A stretch of 64,000 bases of DNA, taken from the NCBI GenBank assembly GCA_934278925.1, contig CAKQWJ010000006.1, forward strand, positions 1 to 64,000, read 5' to 3'. The translations under genes and the position numbers were made by a program. The notes under the pieces were generated by a model that had not been told where the DNA came from, searched no databases, and saw only the letters and a program-made list of their open reading frames with translations. The stretch is from an uncultured Clostridia bacterium (GTDB lineage: Bacteria; Bacillota; Clostridia; Peptostreptococcales; Anaerovoracaceae). Shown piece after piece: positions 8,067 to 16,867 of the stretch (within the stretch, counting starts at the first letter, position 1; each line of letters opens with the position of its first letter).

Positions 8067-8540
8067 ATGAACGAACACCCGGTGAACGAACCGTACAAAC
8101 CCGACGCAAGGGAAACAAGGATTCAGATTGTTAAGTTCGCCCTGTTCTCCGCATCGGCGGGAATTATTGAAACCGCCGCTTTTACGGTGCTGGACATGGT
8201 GACCCCTTGGAAATACTGGCCCTGCTACCTGATTGCCCTGGTACTCTCGGTGCTGTGGAACTTCACGCTGAACCGAGAGTTCACCTTTAAATCCGCGAAT
8301 AATGTGTCTAAAGCCATGATGCAGATTTTTCTGTTCTACTGCGTCTTCACGCCTCTCTCCACCTGGTGGGGCAATGCGCTGACGGAAAAAGCCGGCTGGA
8401 ACAGCTACGCCGTCCTTTTTCTCACCATGGCTGCGAACCTTATTTCTGAATATATTTACGATCGATTTGTGGTATACCGGAACAGCATGAATACGAACCG
8501 GCGGGCACAGCGCGAAGAGGAAAGGAGCGAATTAAAATGA
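8067..8540 (+). CDS. GtrA-like four-helix membrane protein
   Basis: A 157-residue polytopic membrane protein of the GtrA family (PF04138). Four hydrophobic segments are visible (about 25-45, 51-69, 85-105 and 113-133), with the family's W-N-F-x-x-N-R-x-x-T-F pattern (WNFTLNREFTF) after the second. GtrA proteins often help move lipid-linked sugars in surface glycan pathways, but related proteins occur beside sugar metabolism genes with no known role. AGAAAGGGG precedes the ATG. The stop overlaps the next start as ATGA, so it is translationally coupled to the aminotransferase and may handle the same substrate. Confidence 0.85.
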   Translation: MNEHPVNEPYKPDARETRIQIVKFALFSASAGIIETAAFTVLDMVTPWKYWPCYLIALVLSVLWNFTLNREFTFKSANNVSKAMMQIFLFYCVFTPLSTWWGNALTEKAGWNSYAVLFLTMAANLISEYIYDRFVVYRNSMNTNRRAQREEERSELK

Positions 8541-10030
8541 CAAATTGTGGAATCAGCAGATGGGACTCCCCGGATAAAATCAATGCCGCATTGAAGGCGT
8601 TGACCGAAGAACCGATCTGGGAGGTGGATGACGACTATTACGAAAACACCATTCTCAAATATTACGATGAGAAGTGCACCAATTCCAAAGCCATCTACGA
8701 AGAAGCGAAGGAATACATCCCGGGAGGCGTGCAGCACAACCTGGCCTTCAACAAACCGTTCCCGGTAGCCTTCCGGAAAGCCGAAGGGGCCTACCTCTAC
8801 GACGAGGACGGCAATAAGTACCTGGACTTCCTTCAGGCCGGCGGCCCAACCATTCTGGGCAGCAACTATCCGGCCATTCGGAATGCGGTTATCGAGCTGC
8901 TCAACGAATGCGGCCCGGTCACCGGACTCCTGCACAAATCCGAACTTCTTTTGGCCAAAGAGATTCACAAGCACATGCCGGGCGTGGAGATGTTCCGGAT
9001 GCTGGGCAGTGGCACGGAATCCGTCATGGCCTCCCTGCGAATCGCCCGCATCGCTACCGGAAACAAGCGCATCATTAAAGAAGGCGGCGATTACCACGGC
9101 TGGAGCGATCAGATGGTCTACGGCACGAAGATTCCGGGCTCCCGCGGACTGCTGGAATCCCACGGAATTCCGAGACGCCTCTACTCCCTCACCGACGAGG
9201 TTCGTCCGAATGACCTGAACATGCTGGAGAGCATGCTGAAGCTGAACAAGTTCCGCGGCGGCACCGCAGCGGTCATCATCGAGCCGTGCGGTCCGGAAAG
9301 CGGCACCCGTCCGGTTTCCAAGGAATACAACAAAGGCGTTCGATACCTCTGCGACAAGTACGGCGCCCTGCTGATTTTCGACGAAGTGGTCACCGGCTTC
9401 CGCACCTCCATCGGCGGCGCCCAGGGCTATTTCGACGTCACACCGGACCTCACCATCTTCGGCAAAGTCGTTGCCGGCGGTTATCCGGGAGCCGGCGGCG
9501 TCGGCGGCAAAAAAGAATACGCCGGGCTGATGGCGGCCGGCGTTGCCAGCGGAAAACATCGGGCATACGTGGGCGGAACCCTGGCGGCTGCGCCAATTTC
9601 CGCACTGGCCGGCTACACCTGCATCAAGGAAATTGAGCGAACCAATGCCTGCGAGATTGCCGGAAAAGCGGGAGATAAACTGACCGACGGAATCAAATCC
9701 CTGATTCAGCAGTATCGCCTTCCGTTCGTGGCATACAACCAGGGCAGCATCTGCCACCTGGAATGCACCGGCGCCATGAGCTTCGACTTCTCCTCCTTCA
9801 ACATCCTGAAATCCGCTGTCGGACTTCTGCGGAACAAGGAAATGATGTACGAGCGGAAGGATTCCATGGAGCGGATGGGCGCTGCCTATATGGCCAACGG
9901 ACTGGTGACTTTAGCCGGGAGCCGGCTCTACACCTCCATGGCGACCACCGACGAAGTCATCGACGATGCACTGAACCGCTTTGAAGAGGTATTTAAGCAC
10001 GTGGTTCCTACGAACAAGGGATTGCTGTAA
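8537..10030 (+). CDS. Class III PLP aminotransferase (glutamate-1-semialdehyde aminomutase-like)
   Basis: A 497-residue fold-type I PLP enzyme. The PLP-binding lysine is K310 (TIFGKVVAGG) and the cofactor aspartate is D282 (LIFDEVVTGFR); GSGTE near residue 158 binds the phosphate. The core resembles HemL (glutamate-1-semialdehyde 2,1-aminomutase), but an N-terminal extension of about 50 residues and the neighbourhood (sugar kinase and class II aldolase, no haem genes) argue against tetrapyrrole synthesis. I infer an amino-group transfer or 1,2-amino shift on an amino-sugar or amino-polyol. It overlaps the GtrA-like gene by four bases and precedes the kinase gene by 15 bases. Confidence 0.88.
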   Translation: MTNCGISRWDSPDKINAALKALTEEPIWEVDDDYYENTILKYYDEKCTNSKAIYEEAKEYIPGGVQHNLAFNKPFPVAFRKAEGAYLYDEDGNKYLDFLQAGGPTILGSNYPAIRNAVIELLNECGPVTGLLHKSELLLAKEIHKHMPGVEMFRMLGSGTESVMASLRIARIATGNKRIIKEGGDYHGWSDQMVYGTKIPGSRGLLESHGIPRRLYSLTDEVRPNDLNMLESMLKLNKFRGGTAAVIIEPCGPESGTRPVSKEYNKGVRYLCDKYGALLIFDEVVTGFRTSIGGAQGYFDVTPDLTIFGKVVAGGYPGAGGVGGKKEYAGLMAAGVASGKHRAYVGGTLAAAPISALAGYTCIKEIERTNACEIAGKAGDKLTDGIKSLIQQYRLPFVAYNQGSICHLECTGAMSFDFSSFNILKSAVGLLRNKEMMYERKDSMERMGAAYMANGLVTLAGSRLYTSMATTDEVIDDALNRFEEVFKHVVPTNKGLL

Positions 10031-10045
10031 GAAAGAAGAAACGCT

Positions 10046-11584
10046 ATGAAAGAATACATTCTCGCTCACGATATCGGCACCGGTTCCGATAAAGCGGTAC
10101 TGGTGGATTTTTCCGGTAAGATCGTCGCCGCTGCCACTGCCCCCTACCCCACCTTCTATCCGGAACCGGCATGGGTGGAGCAGAATCCGGAGGATTATTG
10201 GAAAGCGGTGTGCCGGACCAGCCGGGAGGTTGCAGAAAAAGCGGGCATTCAAAACAGCCAAATTAAAGGCATCGTGTTCTCTACCCAGGCACAGGGCGTT
10301 ATTCCCGTGTCCGAAGACGGCACCGTCCTCTATCCCAACATCACCTGGGTGGACGGACGGGCGCAGAAGCAGGCGGAGCATATCATGAACCGGGTGGGCG
10401 GCAAGAAGCTGTTCACCCTCTTCGCCGGCACCCCAATCATGGGAAAGGACTGCATCGCCAAAATAACCTGGCTTAAGGAAGAACGGCCGGAAATCTACGC
10501 CAAAACCCACCTGATTTTGGACGTAAACGGCTACCTCAAATACAAATGCACCGGTCGCATGGTCACGGAACTGTCCGGGGCCTCCTCCTACGGACTGGAC
10601 CTGAAGAAAAAGGATTGGATGTCCGTCTTCCCACTGGTGGGCATCGATATGAATCGGCTGCCGCCGCTGGTGGCCAGCACGGACATCGTAGGGGGCATCA
10701 CCCGGGAAGCCGCTGCGGAAACGGGACTCCTGGAAGGAACGCCGGTGTTCGGCGGATGCGACGACGTCCAGGCGGCGACGGTGGGCTCCGGCATGTGCGA
10801 CGACGGAGACATCCACATCTACCTGGGCACCTCTGCCTGGGTGGCAGCCTGCAGCCGGACGGCGGACAAATTCAAGCACGGTGCCGCCGCCATTCAGAGC
10901 GCCGACAAGGAGATGAATCTGATTGCGGGAATCACGGAATCCGCCGGCGCCAATATCGAGTGGCTGAAAAACCAGTTTTTCCGAAAGGAGATGGAAGAGC
11001 TGGGGGACGGAATCTACGACTACATGGACTCCGTGGTGGCCGACATCCCGCCGGGCAGCGACCATCTAATCTGCACCCCGTGGATGCTGGGAGAGCGGTG
11101 TCCGGTCTCCTCCACCACCACCCGGGCCACCCTATTCAATATGACCATGATTCACACCCGAGAGCACATCATGCGGGCCATGTACGAAGGCATCGGATAC
11201 AACCTGCGGTGGATTCTGGAAAACTACCGGCAGGATTACGGTTTCCGATGCGACAATTTCCGCATCATCGGCGGCGGTTCCCTGGACAAAGGCTGGATGC
11301 AGATCATCGCGGATATTACGGGAAAGAGTTTTGCAGTGGTGAAGGATCCGCGGAATGCGGGCGCCGTGGGTGCCGCCATGATTCCGTTAATCGGTCTGGG
11401 CGTCATCCCGTCCTTTGCGGCAGCGAAGGAATTCGTGCCCGTCGAACGAGAATACCACCCGAACCCGGAAAACGCCGCCATCTACAACAAGCTGTTCCAA
11501 GATTACAAGAACGTCTACCATTCGCTGGAAAAAGCCTATCGCCAAGCGAACTCCGCCCGCTTCGAAGGTGCGGATCAGGACTAA
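10046..11584 (+). CDS. FGGY-family carbohydrate kinase (xylulokinase-like)
   Basis: A 512-residue ATP-dependent sugar or polyol kinase of the FGGY family. The N-terminal phosphate loop HDIGTGSDKAVLVD (8-21), the substrate-contact segment TWVDGRAQKQ, the catalytic aspartate D239 in GGCDDVQAATVG, and the nucleotide-binding C-terminal domain with GGGSLDKGWMQIIADITG are all present. It resembles xylulokinases in length and layout, but the substrate cannot be read from the sequence. In this operon it would phosphorylate a keto-sugar or polyol before cleavage by the aldolase encoded next, 24 bases downstream. Confidence 0.92.
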   Translation: MKEYILAHDIGTGSDKAVLVDFSGKIVAAATAPYPTFYPEPAWVEQNPEDYWKAVCRTSREVAEKAGIQNSQIKGIVFSTQAQGVIPVSEDGTVLYPNITWVDGRAQKQAEHIMNRVGGKKLFTLFAGTPIMGKDCIAKITWLKEERPEIYAKTHLILDVNGYLKYKCTGRMVTELSGASSYGLDLKKKDWMSVFPLVGIDMNRLPPLVASTDIVGGITREAAAETGLLEGTPVFGGCDDVQAATVGSGMCDDGDIHIYLGTSAWVAACSRTADKFKHGAAAIQSADKEMNLIAGITESAGANIEWLKNQFFRKEMEELGDGIYDYMDSVVADIPPGSDHLICTPWMLGERCPVSSTTTRATLFNMTMIHTREHIMRAMYEGIGYNLRWILENYRQDYGFRCDNFRIIGGGSLDKGWMQIIADITGKSFAVVKDPRNAGAVGAAMIPLIGLGVIPSFAAAKEFVPVEREYHPNPENAAIYNKLFQDYKNVYHSLEKAYRQANSARFEGADQD

Positions 11585-11608
11585 CGGAAAGGAGGACGAA
11601 CAGAGCTT

Positions 11609-12853
11609 ATGACACTCCATGCAGTGAAACAAAATATAATTGAATACGGAAAAAAGTTTGCGGACATCGGTTTCTCTCTGGGGGATTCCCCTCGAATTCT
11701 GGTGCAGCAGAACCACCGGGTCTTCGGGACGGAACCGGGTGCGGATTTTGCCAACCTTCGGGTAAAAGAAATTCACGACATCACCGGCACTTCCGACCCG
11801 TCCAAGGGTGCACTGATTGCCTCCCCTTACGAAGCCATGATAGTGGCAAAAACAAAATATACCGCCATGTGCATTCAAGATGGACTGAGCATTCCAGCCG
11901 TGTTGGACGATATGGCCATGATTATCGGAAACCGAGTTTCCATCGTTTCGGAGGATCGGCTCAGCCTGGCGAAAGCCTTGAGAAAATCACCGGCCGTTCT
12001 CACCACGGCAGGCAATCTGATGGTCTGCGGAAGAAACCTGTACGAGGTATTCACCGGCCTTCTGATTCTGGAGAAGAACGCCGGCATCTTCGTGGATGCG
12101 GATTTCCTCGGCGGCGCCCGTCCGGTATGCCCGCTGATGGGTAAACTGGAACACAAAATCTATCTGAAGAAATACTCTCGGAAAGAGATGGAACGGCAGA
12201 ACCGGCTGGAACAGCAGGCTCCTGCGGAAATACCGGAAGAGATTCTGCCGGACGCGGCATCGGATTATGCCGAAATGGATTTGCCGGAAAGAGATTGGTC
12301 TCCGGAAGAACAGAAGTGCCGGGAACAGGTGGTGGAATACGGTATCCGATTGCTGGATTCCGGACTGGTCCAGGGCACCTGGGGAAATCTCTCCGTGCGG
12401 CTGGACGATGAATGGATGCTGTGCACCCCATCCGGGATGGACTACCGGGGACTGTCTCCGGAGGATATCGTAAAAGTGAACCTGGAGACCTTGGCCTATG
12501 AGGGTGCGCTCAAGCCCACCTCGGAAAAGGACTTCCACGCCGGAATCTATCGGAACCGGCCGGACGTGAATGCCGTCATCCACACTCATGCGCGGTACGC
12601 CTGCGTCTATGCCGCCTGCGGACTTTCTTTTACCACCAGCAGCGGCGATGCCATCGAATGCGCCGCCTACGGACCTTCCGGCACCGGCCTGCTTTCCCGA
12701 AATGTGCAGAATGCCATCGGGGAGAACCGCGGTTGCCTGATGAAAAACCACGGCATGGTGGCGGTGGGCTCAGACCTGGAAAACGCCTTCCACACGGCCA
12801 TGAGCATCGAGAATGCCGCCAAAGCACGCATCGAACAATTCTGGGAAGAATAA
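11609..12853 (+). CDS. Double-domain class II aldolase/adducin protein with one intact active site
   Basis: A 414-residue protein made of two class II aldolase/adducin domains. The C-terminal domain (about 230-414) is complete: GTWGNLS (256-262), the TPSGMDY phosphate loop (273-279), E306, the zinc histidines H325 and H327 (IHTHARY) and H381 (KNHGMVAVG). Such enzymes cleave ketose 1-phosphates or epimerise pentulose phosphates using zinc. The N-terminal domain (about 1-190) keeps the fold signature but lacks the H-x-H pair, so it is probably structural or regulatory. A charged linker (190-228) joins them. AAAGGAGG lies about 13 bases before the ATG, which is rather far. Last gene of the operon. 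Confidence 0.85.
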   Translation: MTLHAVKQNIIEYGKKFADIGFSLGDSPRILVQQNHRVFGTEPGADFANLRVKEIHDITGTSDPSKGALIASPYEAMIVAKTKYTAMCIQDGLSIPAVLDDMAMIIGNRVSIVSEDRLSLAKALRKSPAVLTTAGNLMVCGRNLYEVFTGLLILEKNAGIFVDADFLGGARPVCPLMGKLEHKIYLKKYSRKEMERQNRLEQQAPAEIPEEILPDAASDYAEMDLPERDWSPEEQKCREQVVEYGIRLLDSGLVQGTWGNLSVRLDDEWMLCTPSGMDYRGLSPEDIVKVNLETLAYEGALKPTSEKDFHAGIYRNRPDVNAVIHTHARYACVYAACGLSFTTSSGDAIECAAYGPSGTGLLSRNVQNAIGENRGCLMKNHGMVAVGSDLENAFHTAMSIENAAKARIEQFWEE

Positions 12854-12855
12854 CA

Positions 12856-12899
12856 AAACCTGCACCGGGCAACAACAACTTGCTGCCCGGTGCAGGTTT
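12856..12899. terminator. Bidirectional terminator between the aldolase gene and the 33-codon ORF
   Basis: A perfect 16-bp stem (12856-12871 with 12884-12899) has T-rich tracts on both strands, so it can end both convergent transcripts. Confidence 0.9.
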
Positions 12900-12907
12900 T
12901 TGGATTT

Positions 12908-13009
12908 TCACTTTCTATATACGGTTGGATCACCCACATCATAATCTTTATATTCATCCGGTAATACTTGCTCAACAATCAAGTTTTCATCCTTAATTGG
13001 TTTTTTCAC
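12908..13009 (-). CDS. Small ORF of 33 residues, function unknown
   Basis: A GTG at 13009, preceded by TTAGGAGAG at good distance, opens a 33-residue frame that ends with TGA at 12908, just before the shared terminator. The peptide is hydrophilic and rich in D, E, K, V and Y, with no cysteine and no signal or membrane segment; it ends GDPTVYRK. It lies 39 bases after the stop of the large membrane-protein gene on the same strand and could be the last gene of that operon. I recognise no family. The ribosome site and position make it more than a random short frame, but it remains a prediction. Confidence 0.5.
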   Translation of the reverse strand: MKKPIKDENLIVEQVLPDEYKDYDVGDPTVYRK

Positions 13010-13048
13010 AACTACTCTCCTAATATTTCACTATGCTGATATGTCAAT

Positions 13049-14893
13049 TCATCCTCTCGTCCATTTCCGGCGATTCGGTACGGCTTTGGATTCGGTGATT
13101 TTCATAGCCACCTGTTTCGTATTTCCGCTGGAGATGCCGGCACCCGTATTGGGGTGCTTCACCGAATAAATCTGATCGAAGGAGAACAGGCTGATCAGCA
13201 TGATGGCCGCCAGCAGAAGAGCCTTTCGGTTCACCTTCTTCAGAAGGTTGTCCAGCAGCGGCGCAATGAGATAGACGATAGCCAGTCCTCCCAGGCCGAA
13301 TACCAGAAGTCCTTCCGCGCAGACTCTTCCGTCTATATTCATAAAATATCCGCTGTAGTCCCACCATTTCTGGCCGTATTTCGTCTCCAGGACCCAGGCC
13401 GTGCCGTATTCCACGATACCGCAGACCACCACCGTTAAGGTGAACTGCAACACCGGTTTCTCCCGAAAACGTTTCAGCAGAATCAGCACCAGCAGGCTTC
13501 CCACGCCGTAGATTGGAAGCCACGGCCCGTGCAGCACGCCGCGGTTGACGAAGACCCCGTCTTCCACCAGATGAATGCTGACCTCCCAGCACCAACCCAC
13601 AAAGGACATCATGAAGAATATCATGATCAAACTCAGCAGGGAATAGCTCCGAGTCGGCAGCATGGTGAACCGAGGCGTAAATTGGAAATTGCCGAAGAAC
13701 GGTCCCAGTCTGCCGGGATACACCACCCCGTCCAGAATCGCCTGACCGTATCCCAGCTGGTACTGCATCGCCTTATTCCGTTCGTACTCCTCCAGCTTTC
13801 GGGACGGAAGGAGTTCAACGCCGAACCACTTTGCAATGAATCCGCTCACCCCCGCGGGCTCCGGAACGGCGTTTTTCTCATTCTCCTCAATCCGGCTCAC
13901 CAGATAGGGATACTTCTCTCGCAGTATCTCCTTCGGCGCCGGACAGTAGAGGTATTCGTCCATCAGGTTTTCGGTACCGGAGATGCAGGCTTCCTTGGAA
14001 ACCTCCCGGATTTTTGCGTAATACTCTCCGTAGAATGCCGCTTTATACGGGTTGGAAAAGAAAATCCCGGACAAGCCGATGGTGAAAATATCCAACGCAT
14101 CCCATCCCAGGAAGCTTATGTCCGCCTTGAACAGCTCCCACTTGTGACCCTGCATCATTTTTCGGGAGAGGGTGATGACCTCGTTTGCTTTCATGGTGGG
14201 ATTTTCCGCCAAAATGTACGGCACCAGCGCATAGGAATACCGCTTAATCACTCCGCCCACGACGGTCAATGTCCACAGGAAACGGTACAGTGACTGCACG
14301 AACATGGTCCAGGCAATCTTCGGCCAGGAACGGGTCTCCAGCGGATAGAATAAACGCTGAATCGTGACCTTTTCATATACCCGGCCCTCCAACACCATAC
14401 GCCGCATCACCACACGATAGGTTTCCTTGATGAACAGCCAGATGAACAGGTACACTGCCACGCTTCCCAGAATCATCAGGGAAATGGAAACGGTTCGGGA
14501 ACCGGAAAGGCTGAGCAGTGCCTGTGCTATAGCAAATCGAAAACCGCCGGCGGAATAGGAATTGGCAATGCCGGAAAAAACACCGTTGGAACGGCCCAGG
14601 TACCGGCTGTGATCGTTCTTTACGAGATCTTCCTTCTGTTCCCGGATTTCCTTCCGAACCTGGTCCCCTTCTCCGTTGGCAATCCGGTCCACCGTTTCTT
14701 TGAAATCCGAATTCACCACAATCGTTTCGTACAGCTGCCCGATGGAAGTGTATTCAATATTGTCCATATGGTAGCGAATGGTGGACGTACCGTATTCCAC
14801 CCCGCAAAAGCTGGCGAAGAGACAGATGACCAGCACCATAAGATAGTGCTTCTTCAGATTTTCCTTCGCCCGTCGTTTTAATTCCTTACGCAT
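13049..14893 (-). CDS. Membrane protein fusing DUF975 and ABC_trans_CmpB-type domains
   Basis: A 614-residue integral membrane protein. The N-terminal half opens in the DUF975 style (MRKELKRRAKENLKKHY) and contains several helices plus the Y-x-Y-A-L-V-P-Y-I-L-A segment typical of that family (around 230). The C-terminal half (about 410-560) is an ABC_trans_CmpB domain (PF06541): helix, then GWCWEV, a glycine-rich VNRGVLHGPWLPIYGVG loop, and E-Y-G-T-A-W-x-L-E with K-W-W-D-Y-S. Both families are membrane proteins of unknown function in Firmicutes and usually occur as separate proteins. It lies 18 bases after the phosphoesterase gene, so they are likely co-transcribed. Confidence 0.82.
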   Translation of the reverse strand: MRKELKRRAKENLKKHYLMVLVICLFASFCGVEYGTSTIRYHMDNIEYTSIGQLYETIVVNSDFKETVDRIANGEGDQVRKEIREQKEDLVKNDHSRYLGRSNGVFSGIANSYSAGGFRFAIAQALLSLSGSRTVSISLMILGSVAVYLFIWLFIKETYRVVMRRMVLEGRVYEKVTIQRLFYPLETRSWPKIAWTMFVQSLYRFLWTLTVVGGVIKRYSYALVPYILAENPTMKANEVITLSRKMMQGHKWELFKADISFLGWDALDIFTIGLSGIFFSNPYKAAFYGEYYAKIREVSKEACISGTENLMDEYLYCPAPKEILREKYPYLVSRIEENEKNAVPEPAGVSGFIAKWFGVELLPSRKLEEYERNKAMQYQLGYGQAILDGVVYPGRLGPFFGNFQFTPRFTMLPTRSYSLLSLIMIFFMMSFVGWCWEVSIHLVEDGVFVNRGVLHGPWLPIYGVGSLLVLILLKRFREKPVLQFTLTVVVCGIVEYGTAWVLETKYGQKWWDYSGYFMNIDGRVCAEGLLVFGLGGLAIVYLIAPLLDNLLKKVNRKALLLAAIMLISLFSFDQIYSVKHPNTGAGISSGNTKQVAMKITESKAVPNRRKWTRG

Positions 14894-14911
14894 AGAACTC
14901 CCTATTTATCT

Positions 14912-16084
14912 TCAACCTGCAAACCGTACGTTCAGCACCATCACTTCGCTGTTGCTCAGAAGCCGAAGCGGCGGTCCGTAGACCCCCACGCCGGAGGTCA
15001 CCGCCCCGGTGGCCGTGCCCAGCTTCTCCACGCCCCAGTAATTCTCCCATACAAAGGACCGCATGATGGTCAGCGGGAAGAACTGCCCCGCATGGGTATG
15101 ACCCGCCATCAGCAAATCCACCCCAGCATCCTTGTAATCCTTCAAGTGCTCCGGTTCGTGATTCAGCACCAGCACGGGCTTATTTCTGTCCACCGTCTGC
15201 ATCAATTTACGAAGGGACTCCCGCCGGTTGTTTCGGTATCCGGTCTTCTCCCCGTCCAGCCGGCCCACCAGCTCTATTTTTCCATCCACCGAAATCACCT
15301 GATCCCGGAGCATGGTGATTCCCGCCTTCTCCATCATTTGGTCGATGCGCGGGTCCCGCGTTGGATTGGCATCGGTCTGAGTGGTAAAACCGCCCACCAG
15401 CTTCTCCGACACATCGTGATTACCGTACACGCCGTACGTTCCGTAGCGGCTTCGGATTCCTTTCAGAACCTTCGCCACTTCCTCCGGCTTGTGAATGGCT
15501 TCATATTCGTTATCGTAAATATCCCCGGCCACCACCACCAGGTCCGGGTTCTGGGCGTTAATTTTTTTTACCATCCGCTTCATGTCCCGAACGCCGATGG
15601 AATACCCCAGGTGCCAGTCCGACACCAGCACGATTTTCATCTCCTTCATGCCCTCCACCGACTTATGGATGGTCACGTTCTGCGTGTTCACCGTCACGTG
15701 TCTGGCGTGAATGCCGCCATAGAATGTCAATCCCGCAGCCAACAAAAGAATGACTCCGAAGGTTGCCGTGTGCCACGTAAAAGCAGGTTTCTTCCACACA
15801 CGCTTCCGAAGAATCAGCGCGATATCCAGCAGGGCAAAGAAGAACACCAAGTAAATCCAGAAGCCCAGACAATAATTGGAAAATTCAATTACATGGCGGC
15901 GAAATCCGCCGGCCGGAAGAAAACGCCCCACCAAAATCGTCAGGCAGCACACGCCTACCAGCGTGCACATCCCCACCAGGTAGCGCCGCTTCTTTCCGGT
16001 GATGAACTCCAGTCCTTTGTGAAAATGCGCCATCGTATATATCAGCAGTATGATGTATACCGCCAGCATAAACCATTTGAACAT
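14912..16084 (-). CDS. Membrane-anchored metallophosphoesterase (YkuE/YaeI-like)
   Basis: A 390-residue protein with four N-terminal membrane helices (about 3-20, 35-53, 72-92 and 107-125) and a C-terminal calcineurin-like phosphoesterase domain (149-390). All dinuclear-metal motifs are there: D156-W-H158, GD (187-188), GNHD (221-224), H309 (NHEPEH) and GHTH (328-331). Relatives with this layout act on phospholipid or cell-envelope phosphoesters (YaeI/YkuE type), but the substrate here is unknown. It has a weak AAAGGG ribosome site. It follows trmO after 36 bases and leads into the DUF975 fusion gene. Confidence 0.9.
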   Translation of the reverse strand: MFKWFMLAVYIILLIYTMAHFHKGLEFITGKKRRYLVGMCTLVGVCCLTILVGRFLPAGGFRRHVIEFSNYCLGFWIYLVFFFALLDIALILRKRVWKKPAFTWHTATFGVILLLAAGLTFYGGIHARHVTVNTQNVTIHKSVEGMKEMKIVLVSDWHLGYSIGVRDMKRMVKKINAQNPDLVVVAGDIYDNEYEAIHKPEEVAKVLKGIRSRYGTYGVYGNHDVSEKLVGGFTTQTDANPTRDPRIDQMMEKAGITMLRDQVISVDGKIELVGRLDGEKTGYRNNRRESLRKLMQTVDRNKPVLVLNHEPEHLKDYKDAGVDLLMAGHTHAGQFFPLTIMRSFVWENYWGVEKLGTATGAVTSGVGVYGPPLRLLSNSEVMVLNVRFAG

Positions 16085-16120
16085 AAATCTCTGTCTTTAC
16101 CCTTTCTCATTTACTGTATT

Positions 16121-16867
16121 CTACTTAATATGCTGCTCTTCCGAGCAAACCACATCCACCACCTGCAGCACGTCCCCCCGAACCTGAAACCGCACGTCGT
16201 AGGAAGCGAACTTCATTCCGTACACGTACCCCGGCTTCTTCTCGTACGCCGCCCGGGGATCCTGTTCCAACACTCCAATCAGCGGCTGCCGCTTCTCTTC
16301 GCGCACCTTCCGAAGAAGCTCCTCCGGAAATACCACTTCCAGGAATTTCATCTCCGGCCGGGCGAACCCGGACCTCGCCTCCGGATGCGCATCGGAGTAC
16401 GCCGCATACGGCTTGATATCGTAGATGGGCGTGCCGTCCAGCAGATCGGCGCCGCCTACAATCAGCAGCGGATTCTCCGGGTTCTCCGCATCCACCCGAA
16501 GGAGTTTTACCGCGGACATGCCAAGACCGTTGGGCCGGAAGGGAGAGCGAGTGGCGAACACCCCTTTCTTCTCCTTTCCGCCCAGCCTTGGCGGCCGCAC
16601 CAGCTTCGACCATTTCGGTTCCGGTCCCCCCTCCCGGGAATAATCCCAGTTCTCCGAAAATCCGAAAATCAGCCAAAGGTATTCAAAATCTTCTATTCCC
16701 CGAATCCCATCCGGCGTCCGAAATTCCGGCTCGAACTCCACGATACCCGTCAAGCCCGGCACCAATCCCGGCTGCCGGGGAATTCCGAATTTCTCTTTGA
16801 AATCCGTACGAATATATGCCACCGGCCGAATGGGAAGCCGGTCTCTCTCGCTACCGGAACAGCACAT
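16121..16867 (-). CDS. trmO: tRNA (t6A37) N6-methyltransferase TrmO
   Basis: TrmO uses SAM to methylate the N6 of threonylcarbamoyladenosine at tRNA position 37, giving m6t6A. The 248-residue protein shows the UPF0066 beta-barrel signatures RSPFRPNGLGMS and LDGTPIYDIKPY, followed by the C-terminal domain. I chose the ATG at 16867, which has GAAGG seven bases upstream and opens MCCSGSERDRLPIRP just before the family core; longer frames would lie inside the aldehyde dehydrogenase gene. It overlaps the end of that gene by 17 bases. Confidence 0.9.
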   Translation of the reverse strand: MCCSGSERDRLPIRPVAYIRTDFKEKFGIPRQPGLVPGLTGIVEFEPEFRTPDGIRGIEDFEYLWLIFGFSENWDYSREGGPEPKWSKLVRPPRLGGKEKKGVFATRSPFRPNGLGMSAVKLLRVDAENPENPLLIVGGADLLDGTPIYDIKPYAAYSDAHPEARSGFARPEMKFLEVVFPEELLRKVREEKRQPLIGVLEQDPRAAYEKKPGYVYGMKFASYDVRFQVRGDVLQVVDVVCSEEQHIK

